From assembly GCA_004194705.1 (NCBI GenBank), contig SADC01000209.1, positions 1-64,000 of the forward strand: a DNA stretch of 64,000 bases, in the 5' to 3' direction. The position numbers and the translations under genes are program-made. Below the pieces are notes generated by a model. The model worked only from the letters and a program-made list of their open reading frames with translations. It did not search any database and was not told the origin of the DNA. Origin of the DNA: Ditylenchus dipsaci (lineage: Eukaryota; Nematoda; Chromadorea; Rhabditida; Anguinidae). Shown in pieces: positions 42,486 to 53,119 of the stretch. Every line of letters begins with the position of its first letter. The first letter of the stretch is position 1.

Positions 42486-43603
42486 GGCGCTACTGTAATA
42501 TACAACCCCCCCCCAAAAAACCGACTTTTTCAGGGATGGTCAAAAATCATTTTTATACAATAATTTCGCCATAAAAGGACCAGAAAAGCAATTTAAATGG
42601 GATTGCGGGCTGTATTGAGAGGGGAAGGGAATAATACAGGGGCCACTTTTCGAGATGGTTGGGATCCTAAGAGTATTAATTCTCTAAGCATCTAAGGTCA
42701 CTTTCAAAACCAGAAACTTGCGGTGCAGGCATAAGTATAAGTACTTTTCATGCACCAAGCAGATCAGGACGGTGGATGCCGCGTGTTTGTGCCCAAGCCT
42801 AGCACTTTTTGAGTGCTAAGCTGAATTTTTGCTGGGTCTCAGCCTTGTAAAACGAGGGGATATGCTATTCGGTGAAAAAACAAAGATGTTGAACATAGTT
42901 TTGAATACTGGGACCAACCGCATAAATAACTCTGGTATGCATGTTTTTTCATGCATCCAGAGTCACTTTCGAGTGATTTGTGTTTAAAGTATGTGGGTGT
43001 GCGCATCTCAACTCCAAACCCCAATCCCCTTGCGCCCCCTTCGAAGGCGCAGGGGACTAGATGGGTTAGAGATGCGCGCACTCCCTTACCTTAGACATGA
43101 TTCCGAGAAGTACACTTGATCATAAAATGCATATAGAGTCTATTTTTGCCACGGCTCGAGTTGAAAAACATGGTAAAGCAGCTAAAAAAGAGTGGCCCCT
43201 GTATTATTCCCTTCTCCTCCCAATACAGCCCATAATCCCTTTTAAACTGCTTTTCTGGTCCCTTTATGGCAAAATTATTGCAAAAAAATGGTTTTTAGAC
43301 ACTCCCAAAAAAGTCGGTTTTTGGGGGGGGGGGGTATATGACAGTAGCGTCGTATTTTTCATGGATCTAACGCTCCAAATTTCATGTCACGCCTTTAAAC
43401 GCTTTTCCTATTTACAAATCTCTTTGTTCTCAACGTTTCTAGGAGTAAACTAGGGCGTATAATTGAGAAATATCCTCAGAATTGACATGTTGACCTTTTA
43501 AACTGCTTTTCTGGTCTTTTTATGGCAAAATTATTACATAAAAATGGTTTTTAGACACTCCCAAAAATTGATTTGGGGGGGGGGGGTATATGACAGTAGC
43601 GTC
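42486..43603. mobile_element. GRCGCTAC/poly-C family element with 8-bp duplication
   Basis: GGCGCTACTGTAATATACAA plus C run at the left; G run, TATATGACAGTAGCGTC at the right. GAACTTTC is directly repeated at 42478-42485 and 43604-43611. The core has a GC hairpin module (43018-43062) and the usual TTAGAGATGCGCGCACTC. A second internal right end (G run plus TATATGACAGTAGCGTCG) ends near 43362, so part of the right arm is duplicated. Confidence 0.75.
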
Positions 43604-43611
43604 GAACTTTC

Positions 43612-44355
43612 TGTATAACGGATATTTTTTGGTGCTTCAGAGATTCGTTATATCCAGGTTTGACTGTGTTCACCTTTTAAAAAATATAAAAAATCTGCTT
43701 CAATAAAAAGTTTTTTTACCATCATTTCTTTTGAACAGCAAGCTAGTTCCCTTTGCTTTTTGATGCTTCTTTTTATCTTTTTCTAAGAACTTTAATCTTT
43801 GACAGTTCGCAAATCAAATCACACATATTTTTACAGCATTTTGACTACAATGTTGTGCGAGTATTGTAATAAAAACAAAAGCATGCTTAAAAATTCTTTT
43901 TTACAACTACTCAGTAGTTTAAAAGTGCAGATTTGTATCTGACATTGTTAATTTATTACTTTCTCTGGCGATTATGCTAGATAAAAATTAAAACTATGTG
44001 ACAAAAAAAGCCATTTTAATAAATGTTTAAACCATGTGACTTTTGAACCTGCTTTGATTAAGAACAAAGTGTCATGGATGCACTCTAAAATACCAGAAAA
44101 AGTTTGAAAAAAATTATACCAAAGCTAATAAAAACTAATCTGGTCTTACACACTATGCTTAGAATTCAAAAAAAATTAAATTACAAAACGCTTATTTGCC
44201 CACCAAAAAGTCTGAGCCTAAATGATTGGGGTGGGGTGCTTATATTCAATGGCAATTTTGGAGGAGGAGATTTCCAGTAGCACCAAAAAATCGTATGTTC
44301 GAAATCACATAGAAAACTGCATAAGCAACTATTAAAGCTTTAATTTTACAATTGT
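43612..44355. other. Non-genic stretch
   Basis: It includes TTCGTTATATCCAGGTTTGA CTGTG-like pogo-type end material at about 43640-43670, and a decayed GRCGCTAC-type right end (TTTCCAGTAGCACC) near 44270. No gene was seen. Confidence 0.4.
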
Positions 44356-44358
44356 TTA

Positions 44359-44596
44359 TCGTATATTTCCTATAAGACGGCCCCTTGGTTCAAGAAACAT
44401 GTTTGTGGCATTGTGTTTTTGACACATTTTTGGAAAACTTCTCTCGCGTAAGTTACCATTAATTTTGTAGCTCATCTCACTAGCTACAAAAAGAGTGGTA
44501 TCTTACCTATGAGGAGTCTTTGAAAACAGCTCAAAAACGCAATGCCAAGAACACGATTTTGAACGCAGGGAGGGCCGTCTAATAGAAAATATACGG
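44359..44596. mobile_element. CCGTATT-family MITE, divergent
   Basis: TCGTATATTTCCTATAAGAC and the inverse TCTAATAGAAAATATACGG, with TA flanks. The interior differs from other copies: ATGTTTGTGGCATTGTGTTT is mirrored by AAACACAATGCC-like sequence. Confidence 0.6.
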
Positions 44597-45115
44597 TATG
44601 CTAGTTTTTCCAACGAGCAAAATTTTCAAAACCCTATCAAACAGATAAATGAAATTGTGCATTAGCTGAACTATTTATGACCTTTCTGTGCTATTTAAAA
44701 CTTTCGTGAGCTAGACGTTCCTGTTTTAATTAGCCTCAAACAGCTAAATAAATAAACGACACGTAACCTTTTGCTAAAACACGCAAGACTCGCTTTTAAA
44801 AAAAATATTTAAGATCTAAACAGCAGCATTTTACATACTTTCACAAATTTAATATGTACTTTTAATCAAAAGGAACTAAAAATAAGTTACAAAGCTAAAC
44901 TAATGTACTAGCTCATCAATCTATGACGTTCCTATCACTTTTTTGAACGATTTAAATTTGATGCAAACGAATCAAATATTCCAAGCAATCCTTTCTTTTA
45001 TTTTTTTTTTTACAAAAAGAAAGAGCATAGTTGTGGGTGGAATGTGTTTTGCGAGCTGGGAATTGCAATGGGCGTGTTTTATTCCATACCACAAACACCA
45101 ATAAGCAATACTACC

Positions 45116-45124
45116 TATAAAAGG
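45116..45124 (+). promoter_or_regulatory. TATA box of SDR gene
   Basis: TATAAAAGG lies 92 bp before the ATG at 45216, with ACCAATAAG just upstream. Transcription would start near 45145-45150, giving a 5' UTR of about 65-70 bases. Confidence 0.6.
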
Positions 45125-45215
45125 GGAGGCAATTGCTGCTAAGGTATCTCTTAGCTCTTCATTACTACTCCTACTAATCTCTCTCATTCAAAAAGTAATT
45201 TGCTTTAAATCCAAA

Positions 45216-46961
45216 ATGTCGGCATCCTCTGAAACTGTTCTGATCACTGGCGCCAACCAAGGAATCGGCTTTGCCACTGCCAAGTCATTGGCTCGAAAGG
45301 GCTACAACATCACTATTGCCTGTCGCAATGAGACCAAAGCTGTAGAAGCTGTCAAAGCTATTCAAGCTGAAAATGTAAGTTGATTTTGATTGGATTTTCG
45401 ATGTAATAGAAAGTAATATTGTGATTTTGCAGGCTTCTGTAAAAATAGACCACCTTTTGGTTGACTTTTCTCAATTGGAAGATGTGCAAAGATTGGGCCA
45501 AGAAATTTGCAAACATAACAGGTAATTTTTAAGCGAAATCAAAGGAGCACTTGCATCCAGCACCACCGAATCAATCACCACGGGCACCAAGGCAAAAAAA
45601 ATCGCTATTTCTTGACTAGAGCCAAATTTTTTGTAGTTCAGGGTATAAATAAAATTTTATAGAGCCGAATTTGTCAAATGTATACCATTTTCTATAAGTT
45701 GTTTGGCTTTAGTCGAGAGCTATCCACTTTTTAGCCTCGGTCCCCTGCTAATCGGTCAATGAAGTACGATTTAGCCCAAAAAAATTTCAAATTTCACGGC
45801 TAAAAAGCACAACACCATTTTTTCAAATTTTTTTACAAAAAAATCTTGACTCAGTTTTTTTTTAATTTTTTTTCTTTCAGAACCTTTGACATTGTGATCC
45901 TCAATGCCGGTGTCCTATTGCCATCTGAAAGAAAAAGCAAAGACGAACTAGACATGTCCTTCCAAGTCAACTATCTGGCCCAGTATCACCTACTTTCATT
46001 CATCATCAACAACCAAAAAGGCTCAAAAAATCTCAAAGTAATCACCCTCACCTCTGTGATGCACAAACTATGCGGCAGTCTCTACAAAATCCACAAAAAA
46101 TCAGAAAAATGGGATGTTATGTTCAACAATGAGAAGAACAGCCAGTGGAAGACCTACTCCTTCAGCAAGTTTGCCACTGCTTTGCTCGCCAGCAACTTGA
46201 ACAAATTGGATGGAGTCAAAGCCACGGCTGTGCATCCAGGGGCTGTCGACACCAGTCTCCTGAACGGGATCGGAACAAAGTTGCGAAAACACCTTTCATT
46301 CCTTGGAAAAATGATGATTGGAACGGTAAGTGAAAGTTTTTTTCAAAAATAAGTGTTTTACCTAAATTTTCGAATTTAAATTTTTTTTTTCTATCTTTTT
46401 CACTTTTTTATTCGAAACTTGTCTAAAATTTAAAAAATCTTGAAAAAAAGCTTTTTACAGAAATAAAAAAAAATTCTGACCAAGAAAAGCACACACCCCT
46501 ATTCGGTTAAAGAACATACACCCAGAAATTCGCCTTGGTCCCCAAGCTGATTTTTTCTTGGAATTTTTCGGTTTTTTATATTTTTTATTTGCATTTTTCG
46601 ATAAAATTGTTACTTTTGATCGAAAAATTTAATAAACAAGTAAAAAAATAACAAAAAAATCCATAAAAAATCAGCTTGGGGACCAAGGCAAATTTCTGGG
46701 GTCAGTTTTTTTACTAGAGTAAGGGTTTGTTCTTTACTTCATTCCATTTATTTTAATGCTATATAAAATTGCTAAATTGAGCCATATTTTGACAAAAACT
46801 AAATTTTTATTCATTTGCAGGAAGAAGCAGCCAAACACGTGGTCCAGTGTGTAGAACAAAATGTCCATCCCTCTCTCTACAGCAATGAAGGCAAATTGGA
46901 AAAGTTGAACAGTGCACCAGGAAGAGAACAATTTGATGGCCTTGCAGAAACTTACAGATAA
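45216..46961 (+). CDS. Short-chain dehydrogenase/reductase, intact
   Basis: Four exons (45216-45374, 45433-45521, 45881-46325, 46821-46961), all with GT-AG borders, encode 277 residues without frame breaks. It is an NAD(P)-dependent oxidoreductase of the classical SDR fold. The cofactor motif TGANQGIG is at residues 12-19 and NAG follows in ILNAGVLL. A structural Asn lies in FQVNYLAQYH, the catalytic Ser in LTSVMH, and the YxxxK pair in YSFSKFA. HPGAVDTSLL after it is the usual SDR tail feature. The sequence resembles retinol dehydrogenase/WW-oxidoreductase relatives, and the substrate cannot be told. No signal peptide is seen. The ATG was chosen as the first one after the TATA box and directly before the Rossmann strand. 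AATAAA is at 47153. Confidence 0.92.
46490..46735. repeat. Foldback repeat in SDR intron 3
   Basis: CCAGAAATTCGCCTTGGTCC and CCAAGCTGATTTTT are mirrored by AAAAATCAGCTTGGGGACCA and AGGCAAATTTCTGG. The outermost segments (GGTTAAAGAACA and GTTTGTTCTTTAC) also pair. It carries the window-wide CCTTGGTCCCC motif. Confidence 0.65.
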
Positions 46962-47152
46962 ATTGCTTGCTGACTACCGTCCAGCACAAATTGTGGCATA
47001 GATGTATGGTCGTTGGTATTGCCTGGGCACTATGTGCTTTACTCCCTACAAGTACAAAGCTTTCAATTGTTGTTTGTAAATAAGTTATTTTGTTGATTGT
47101 ATAGTTTATTATATTTGCTAAAGGTTCACTTGGAAGCCTGGGAATGGTTGTT

Positions 47153-47158
47153 AATAAA
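47153..47158 (+). terminator. Poly(A) signal of SDR gene
   Basis: AATAAA, 192 bp after the SDR stop codon and followed by a T-rich stretch at 47194. Confidence 0.6.
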
Positions 47159-47379
47159 GTCATGTTTTCATACATGATGCACTTTGTATTCCAAGCTATT
47201 GTTTTTTTTGCATTTTGATCTTGTGATTGTAAATATGGCAGCAGTATTTTTGAATAAAAGTATTTTTCTTAAGACACGTGAACTCCTAAGTCAGGCTTTT
47301 GGCTTGGTTTTTTTATCTTTACACTGTGAGACAAACAAAGAATTGAGTTTTTTTTATTATAATCAAAATATCAAAAATT

Positions 47380-47620
47380 GCCGCTACTATAGAGTACCCC
47401 CCCCCCCCGAAATCCGACCTTTAAAAAATGCTGTAACTACCCTTGCAAACAACAAGTTTAGGCTTAGCCCTTAGGCTTGGGGGTAGGCCAGCGTACGGAA
47501 GTTGTGACTAATGAAGAGTTTACGCATATTTTCCGGGTCTGGGACATAAATTTGGGTAGTCTCTACTTAAGTTTTAGAAGGAAAATTGGGGGGGGGGTGG
47601 TGGTATTCTATAGTAGGGTC
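47380..47620. mobile_element. GRCGCTAC/poly-C family copy with 8-bp duplication
   Basis: GCCGCTACTATAGAGTACC plus C run at the left; G run and GGTATTCTATAGTAGGGTC at the right. CAAAAATT is directly repeated at 47372-47379 and 47621-47628. TTTAGGCTTAGCCCTTAGGC occurs inside. Confidence 0.75.
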
Positions 47621-47629
47621 CAAAAATTA

Positions 47630-48180
47630 AAATAGCCGGTACTCAGCGTCCCTGAATAATAAAACAATGAAATAAAGGTTAATTAAAATATGGACAATAT
47701 AAAAAAAATAGCAGTCTTTTTTAACAATTTGCATCATTTTCGAGCTTTTTTTAATGTTGAGCAAAAAAGTTTTCCACCACCACAAAATTCAAAAAAAGGG
47801 TGATTCAAAAAACGCCTCGTGATTCCAACACCTTTTTATCCGAATTTTCACATTGTTTCATTCACCTGATTTTTGATTGGGTGAATCACCACATAATTCT
47901 ATTAATTCATTCATGGCGACATTCACTATATTTATTAAAAACAGTATTAAAGTATAATAATCACCCCGACTTGTAAAATATCGAGTGAAAAGTCGGAAAA
48001 AATACAAATATACACTTTTCTGAACTAAAAAGTGTGCAACAAGGAATATTCATGGATTATAGCTTTTTTCGCCCACTTACCTCTAATTTTGAGTTTTTCG
48101 AGAAAAAAACGATCAAGCCAGCCATTTTGTCTGGTTTAAAGCAGAAGAACAATTAGTTATAAGTTTTCATGTATCAAATT
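47630..48180. other. Non-genic stretch
   Basis: AT-rich, without recognisable coding or repeat ends. Confidence 0.4.
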
Positions 48181-48184
48181 TTAA

Positions 48185-48375
48185 TATTTGAAAAAAATGG
48201 AAGCGGCATGTAAAAAAATTTGAATTGGCGGAGAAAGTTCTCTTTCGTCTCACACTGTACTCTTTGGAGTTATGTCGAATGACTCGAAAGAATAAAGTTT
48301 GAGACGAAAGAGCAGTGTCCCCCACCAATTCAAATTTTGCATATGCCAGTGCGCGCAAAAACCATGGTTCTTTAC
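48185..48375. repeat. Foldback, CTCTTTCGTCTC family, copy 2
   Basis: AAATTTGAATTGGCGGAG and GTTCTCTTTCGTCTCACACT are mirrored by AGTTTGAGACGAAAGAG and ACCAATTCAAATTTTGCATA. It matches the hairpin at 11755-11888. Confidence 0.65.
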
Positions 48376-48582
48376 CATTGGTTTTTGAAGTAAGAAAAAT
48401 ATAAGACTATTCATATTAATATGTATTTTACCTACCAGTACAGTCAATCTTAAATAAAATTTCCTCCTTTTGACGGCCAGCATATTTATACCGATTTTAA
48501 GATCTCAACTTCTTAGATTTTTTTAAAAATTTTTTCACCAAATTGGAGCTCTGAATGTCAGCTGCATTTTGATACTCAAAAT

Positions 48583-48715
48583 TTTGAAAAGACAAAATAA
48601 AAATAGATGTAAACTTTAGAAGGCTCTCACTTGGTGATGAAAAACGTGTCAGATTTTCACCAAGTGAGCGCCTTTGAAAATTTACATCTATTTTTATTTT
48701 ATTTTTCTAAAAGTT
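48583..48715. repeat. Small hairpin repeat
   Basis: AAATAAAAATAGATGTAAAC and CTCACTTGGTGA are mirrored by TCACCAAGTGAG and TTTACATCTATTTTTATTTT. Confidence 0.55.
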
Positions 48716-48794
48716 TTATTCAGGGCTACAATTTTACAAAAAAACTTTGAAAAAATTAGAGAAGTTCAGATCTAAAAATTGGTATGAATATGAT

Positions 48795-48905
48795 GGCGGT
48801 CAAAATTTGGCTAGCAGTCAATTTAGGGGGCGGTCAGTGTCGTAGCAGTCAAATTAGTGTCGGTCAAAATATGCCGGCGGTCAATTTGCTGGCGGTCAAA
48901 CGTCC
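48795..48905. repeat. GGCGGTCAAAATT tandem subrepeats
   Basis: Seven or so units of GGCGGTCAA(ATT) lie within 110 bp. It looks like one arm of a tandem-subrepeat foldback whose partner I did not find. Confidence 0.45.
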
Positions 48906-49128
48906 TGTACCCTTTAATTGTCAACCCTAAAAAGTTGGAAAAATTTGGGTCGATTTTGAGATTTTTGGGTTCTCAAGCGAAATCTGAAAAGTGGAATTAA
49001 ATAAACTCATGCTAGCTAAAAAAACGCAAAAACAGATTTTCAAAATTATTTTTCTGGGCTGAGCTATAGGTCATTGACAAAGGGCCTTTATTAGAGAAGA
49101 GACCTTTGAAAGAAAATGTACGCTATAT
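48905..49128. repeat. CCGTATT-family copy, decayed
   Basis: An inverse-orientation copy: TCAACCCTAAAAAGTTGGAA, GCTGAGCTATAGGTC and GGGCCTTTATTAGAGAAGAG. Confidence 0.5.
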
Positions 49129-49144
49129 TGAATCAATAAAAATA

Positions 49145-49570
49145 CAGTTGAACCTCGCCATAGTGGCACCCACAAAAAGTTCGTTCCCGCCTAGCATCCT
49201 GCACTTTTTAACCTAATTCTCAAAGTCTTACATGCATTCTGTTCTGACAATATTGTCCCAAATATCGTAAAGATTCCGATTGCGACGATCGTTTTTCGAA
49301 GAAAAAAAATTTTGGGTAAAAAAGTACAACCTCGACATGGTGGTACCTCTTATTAAAAACAGGTGGCTTTGTATCGAGGTTTCACCTTTTTAACCCGAAT
49401 TTTGTTTTCTTTTCAAAAAATGATCCGCAATATCGGAATCTTTAAGATATTTGAGACAAGATTGTCAGAACAGAATAAATGAAAGGCTTTGAAAATTAGG
49501 TGAAAAAAAGGTGTCGGACCCTAGGCGGGAACGAACTTTTGGGTGGTGCCACTATAGCGAGATTCAACTG
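49145..49570. mobile_element. pogo-type palindromic MITE, 426 bp
   Basis: CAGTTGAACCTCGCCATAGT and the inverse (GCGAGATTCAACTG), with TA flanks. The arms pair over about 180 bp (AAGTTCGTTCCCGCCTAG, ATTGTCCCAAATATC). The centre holds a second, smaller pair of CAACCTCGACATGGTGGTAC-type ends, as if a relative inserted there. Confidence 0.75.
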
Positions 49571-49967
49571 TATGTCCAAATTGAACTCTTGAGTGAGCAC
49601 TCACTTAAACCAAATGCCTATCACTTCTTTATATATTTTTTGAGAGAGAATATGGCAAACTAGTCTTTTCCACCCTCCAAGGACGAAATTGTTAACGAAA
49701 AAAATATGCCTTTGTTCATTTACAAGGTTTTGTTTGCTGAACGTTTAGTCCGAGTGAGTGTTAGGTATAAAGTTACAACTTTTCCAAGGCTTGCACATTA
49801 ATATTTGAGCAAGTAAATTTAACTAACATTAGTAAAAATGAACCCAATGAAGGTTGGTATGATATTTAAAACAATCTCAGATATTAAAGTTAATTTAACT
49901 GCTCTGTTCTTCTAAACAATGAAATTTTTATTACTTTATTTGTTGTTGTTTTTACAAAAAAACTTAC

Positions 49968-50072
49968 GAAGCTAGAAGACTTTTTTCTGGCTATTTTTAT
50001 AAATAAAATACCGAAAACAATATTCAGAATTCCAAAACCAATTTTAATAAAGTTCTGAGGTATGTTCTTAAA
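49968..50072 (-). CDS. Probable 7TM receptor exon (transmembrane segment)
   Basis: On the minus strand a hydrophobic stretch (IKIGFGILNIVFGILFI) is followed by basic residues (KIARKKSSSF) and a perfect donor GTAAGT. This fits a transmembrane helix plus cytoplasmic loop. It lies on the same strand and downstream of the receptor exon at 52639-53114, so it may be the same gene. A near copy of the donor region is at about 52163-52195. The 5' border is uncertain. Confidence 0.4.
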
Positions 50073-50689
50073 CTTGATCAATAGGCATTTAAATAACTCG
50101 CATTGTGATACTAAATTCTTATAATTTTTTCAATCAAATTAACTGGTATTTCCAGGGATAAATATTAAATCGGCCTAATTTTGACTGCAAAATGTCTAGT
50201 TTTATGAGCCTATCAGATACAGAAAATCTAACACTAGAGTTTTTGTACTCAAGTTAAATTTTTTATCAAATTTTAGTTTTCGTAGCTGATATGCTCGCAA
50301 ATTTAAGCAAACAAACAATACTAGGCACTTTTCAGTTGCCTCCCCCACACTTCACCGAAACATCGATGTTTCGGCGAAACAAAATTCTGTTCCGGCAGAA
50401 CAATCATATTTCGGTCGATGTTCGGCTAAAAAAAATTCTGTTTCGGCAGAACATGTCTACCGGAACAGTTTTTGTTCCGGCGGAACATACCAATCCGAAC
50501 ATCGAATAACTGTTCATATTATGGTCAAAATATGCCCAATTTTTATCTGTTTGGGTATCCAGGTACCTTTTTAGTTTATTCGCCTTAATACCCAACGCAA
50601 AAAGTCAAAAAATTAAAAAATCAAAATCAAAATTTGTCAAAAAAATCAACAAGAGGGTACCAAAGCAAAAATGGCGACAATTGATAGCA

Positions 50690-50765
50690 CAGAGTGGGGG
50701 TCGAACTTGAGAGTATTACCTACACTCAAACTCACTACCTACTGCGCCATTCAACCAAGTGTACG
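50690..50765 (-). repeat. tRNA-like module
   Basis: The minus strand has AATGGCGCAGTAGGTAGTGA (A-box-like) and CAAGTTCGACCCCCAC (B-box-like). Confidence 0.5.
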
Positions 50766-51130
50766 GAGATATCATCTCGTTGAAAATATATTGTTTATGT
50801 TTAACTTTCAAAAGAATTACTACCTTTATAAATCGACCCTTCGGGAAATTGGATTTTTTATGTAAAATCATATTTTTAATGCTCTATCAACCTGTAATTT
50901 TTTTTGCTAGATCGTGACAGCACCAACATGGATTCCGGTGCAAGGCATCTTTACAATGTGATATGCAGTCAATCTGCAAAGCTCATCTAACGAAACGAAT
51001 TTCCCGGTTATCAACTGCCAGGGTTGATTGCTACTTAGTAATCTGTGCACCGTAATATGTTCAGCAGTAATGTGTGCGTCCAAATAGATATGGTCATGAT
51101 GCTTACCAAAAAAGGGGGGCGACGGTAAAT

Positions 51131-51180
51131 TCACCCTCCAAAATTTTGAGGTTACAGGTTCAAATCCTGGTGGTAGCACA
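51131..51180 (+). repeat. tRNA-like 3' half (B box)
   Basis: ACAGGTTCAAATCCTGGTGG forms a T-arm-like stem with a B box. The 5' half is not convincing. The minus-strand open frame over it (reading PPGFEP) is a shadow of this B box. Confidence 0.4.
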
Positions 51181-51608
51181 CATTTTTCCCCCTTGAATAA
51201 TAGTCATAAAAACCAGTTTTTAAGACCAGTAAGAGTCTATTGGAGCAATAAGCCTCAGTGGGTATTGGAACTATCTAGTACCTCCCTAAATGCACATCGA
51301 CCTCCAGAATCCGAAATTTTGGATTTAGCTAAAAGTTATTAATATTAATGTACCCTACCAAGAATCGTGTCCTGAACACGGTTTGATAATGCGAAGACAG
51401 CGACTTTACTTGCTTAGGAATCCAAGTTCTGGAGTAGTTTCATACCCTGTAAGGTATTCAGATGCACCCAGGCTGTTGAATCTATTTAAAGTTGCTTAGG
51501 CGATAGTACAAGGGCATTGCCTGAGTATCGGTACTCAGGTGAAAGTGCTACCCAATGCTCAGGTGGATGAAGATATTTTTAGATGAACGGATACCTAATA
51601 ACTAAAAT

Positions 51609-51673
51609 CCCCGATAGCTCAATGGTACTACAGTGGAGTCAATAAAAGATAGGTTCGAGTCCCACCACAGGCG
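51609..51673 (+). repeat. tRNA-like module
   Basis: CGATAGCTCAATGGTACTAC is a good A box and GGTTCGAGTCCC a good B box. The acceptor stem does not close, so it is probably a decayed tRNA or SINE head. Confidence 0.5.
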
Positions 51674-52638
51674 ATTAATTTCCCTTGCTTTGCTATTTAT
51701 AATCAAATTTTATTATCTCCACTGGCAACGAAAATTCCGCTTTAACAGTTGTCTGAATAAAGCCTTTTTTGACTTAATTTGTCGCTTTTGGCATCTAGTG
51801 CGACCGCATCCCAATGTGTACCTCCACTAAATCCAAAATTAGCCACCTGAACTCATTGTTCCAGAAGCCCTGATCCGACAGAACACTTTGACCGAAACAA
51901 GTTGATGTTTTGCCGAAAAACGGACCTAAACATTTTTGTTCCGCAGAACATGAATATTTTGGTCGGTGTTTCGGCGAAACACGTGTTCTGTTCCGGTGTT
52001 TCTTTGAAGTATGGGCGAGGCAAGTGAGAACAGGCGAGAATTAAAAATCTAGGCAATTTTCAGATTTTCAGAAAAAAAAAATTTTAAAAATTAGGCACTT
52101 TTCAGCAAAAATAGGCATTTTTTCAGCCTTCGAACCGGATAACTTTGTTTTTTGTTTTTACAAAGTAACTTACGGAACTAGAATAATTTTTTTCTGTCCA
52201 TGGACTTAGGTATATTCTCTGTTTTGTTCCTTTCTTTCAGCCTTCGATTTTCGAGCCGAGGGCTGAAAAAAAACAAAAGAGAGATGATACCTAAGGCCTA
52301 TGCAGATTTAAATCACTTTCATTTTTTGGTACAGACAGCTCTTGACATAACGCGACTCGATAACACGCGAGTTCATTGAAGCACGACAAAAAATGTTGCA
52401 AAATTAGCTAGCTTCAAAATCATTGCTCAATTCCGAGACTGCAATTTCTTTTACCCCTTTTCTGAAAAAATATCTGAATATTGGTAAGGTAAACTTGCAA
52501 TCTGAGGCAGGGACGTCAAAAAGATAAGAAAAACCTTTATTTAATGAGGTTTATTGAATTGGTTTAGTAGCGTTGTATCGAGAGTCGACTGTATTAAAAA
52601 GTTATACTCCAAAAACTAAAAAAAATTGAAAATCTTAC

Positions 52639-53114
52639 CTTCGTTTATGTCTAACGGCAATTCCAAAACATAAATATAAAAGCTTGCGGTGTACACCAGA
52701 CAAAGACTAATATTTCGCTAGCAAAAAGTATTTTTTTCTTTTCACTATTAAAGCCAAAATTTAAGGTAAGGACTAAATACCTCTCCAATGTCAGAAAAAA
52801 TATAGATAATGGCGCAACTACTAAATAATTAGTATTGAATATTCCCAAGTAAAAACCCAATAAGGATTGTTATACAGGCCCAAAGCAGTGGAATGAAAAA
52901 TGACGTAAATAAAAAATATCAATGAAGATACAGAATTCAAAATATTGGCGGCCAGATAAAACAGGAAAGTATTGGATAGCTTTTTGACTGAAACTTTGCT
53001 TGGACAAAAAAAGTAATTGAAATTTATACTTCCCATTGTTATAATCACAATGAATTCACTTGCAACTATTAAAATTGCTTCGATTAAATTTAAAAAAGAT
53101 ACTAATGCATGCAT
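52639..53114 (-). CDS. Seven-transmembrane receptor, N-terminal exon, frame broken
   Basis: It starts at the ATG at 53114 and ends at a good donor (GAAG|GTAAGA, 52639). Hydrophobic helices: LIEAILIVASEFIVIITMG; LFYLAANILNSVSSLIFFI; LGIFNTNYLVVAPLSIFFL followed by the E/DRY-type box LERYLVLTL; then ASEILVFVWCTPQAFIFMF. The frame shifts by one base near 52858 (CCTTATTGGG) and again near 52665 (GTTTTGG). The layout fits TM1-TM4 of a rhodopsin-like or nematode serpentine chemoreceptor in the plasma membrane. Ligand and subfamily are unknown, and the C-terminal exons are not certain. Confidence 0.6.
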
Positions 53115-53119
53115 TTTTG

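Larger units (their letters stand above)
50340..52015. mobile_element. Foldback pair with GTTCCGGCAGAACA arms
   Basis: Left arm (50350-50515): units such as TTTCGGCGAAACAAAATTCT and TTCCGGCAGAACA. Right arm (51870-52010): the inverse units (CGACAGAACA, TTTCGGCGAAACACGTGTTC). Outer flanks share CACTTTTCAG-like sequence near 50327 and 52087. The 1.35 kb between the arms holds three tRNA-like modules. The outer ends are not fixed. Confidence 0.5.

Noticed and set aside
50907..51179. Minus-strand protein starting MLPPGFEP
   Set aside because: This reading is the classic antisense of a tRNA B box and lies on a tRNA-like sequence.
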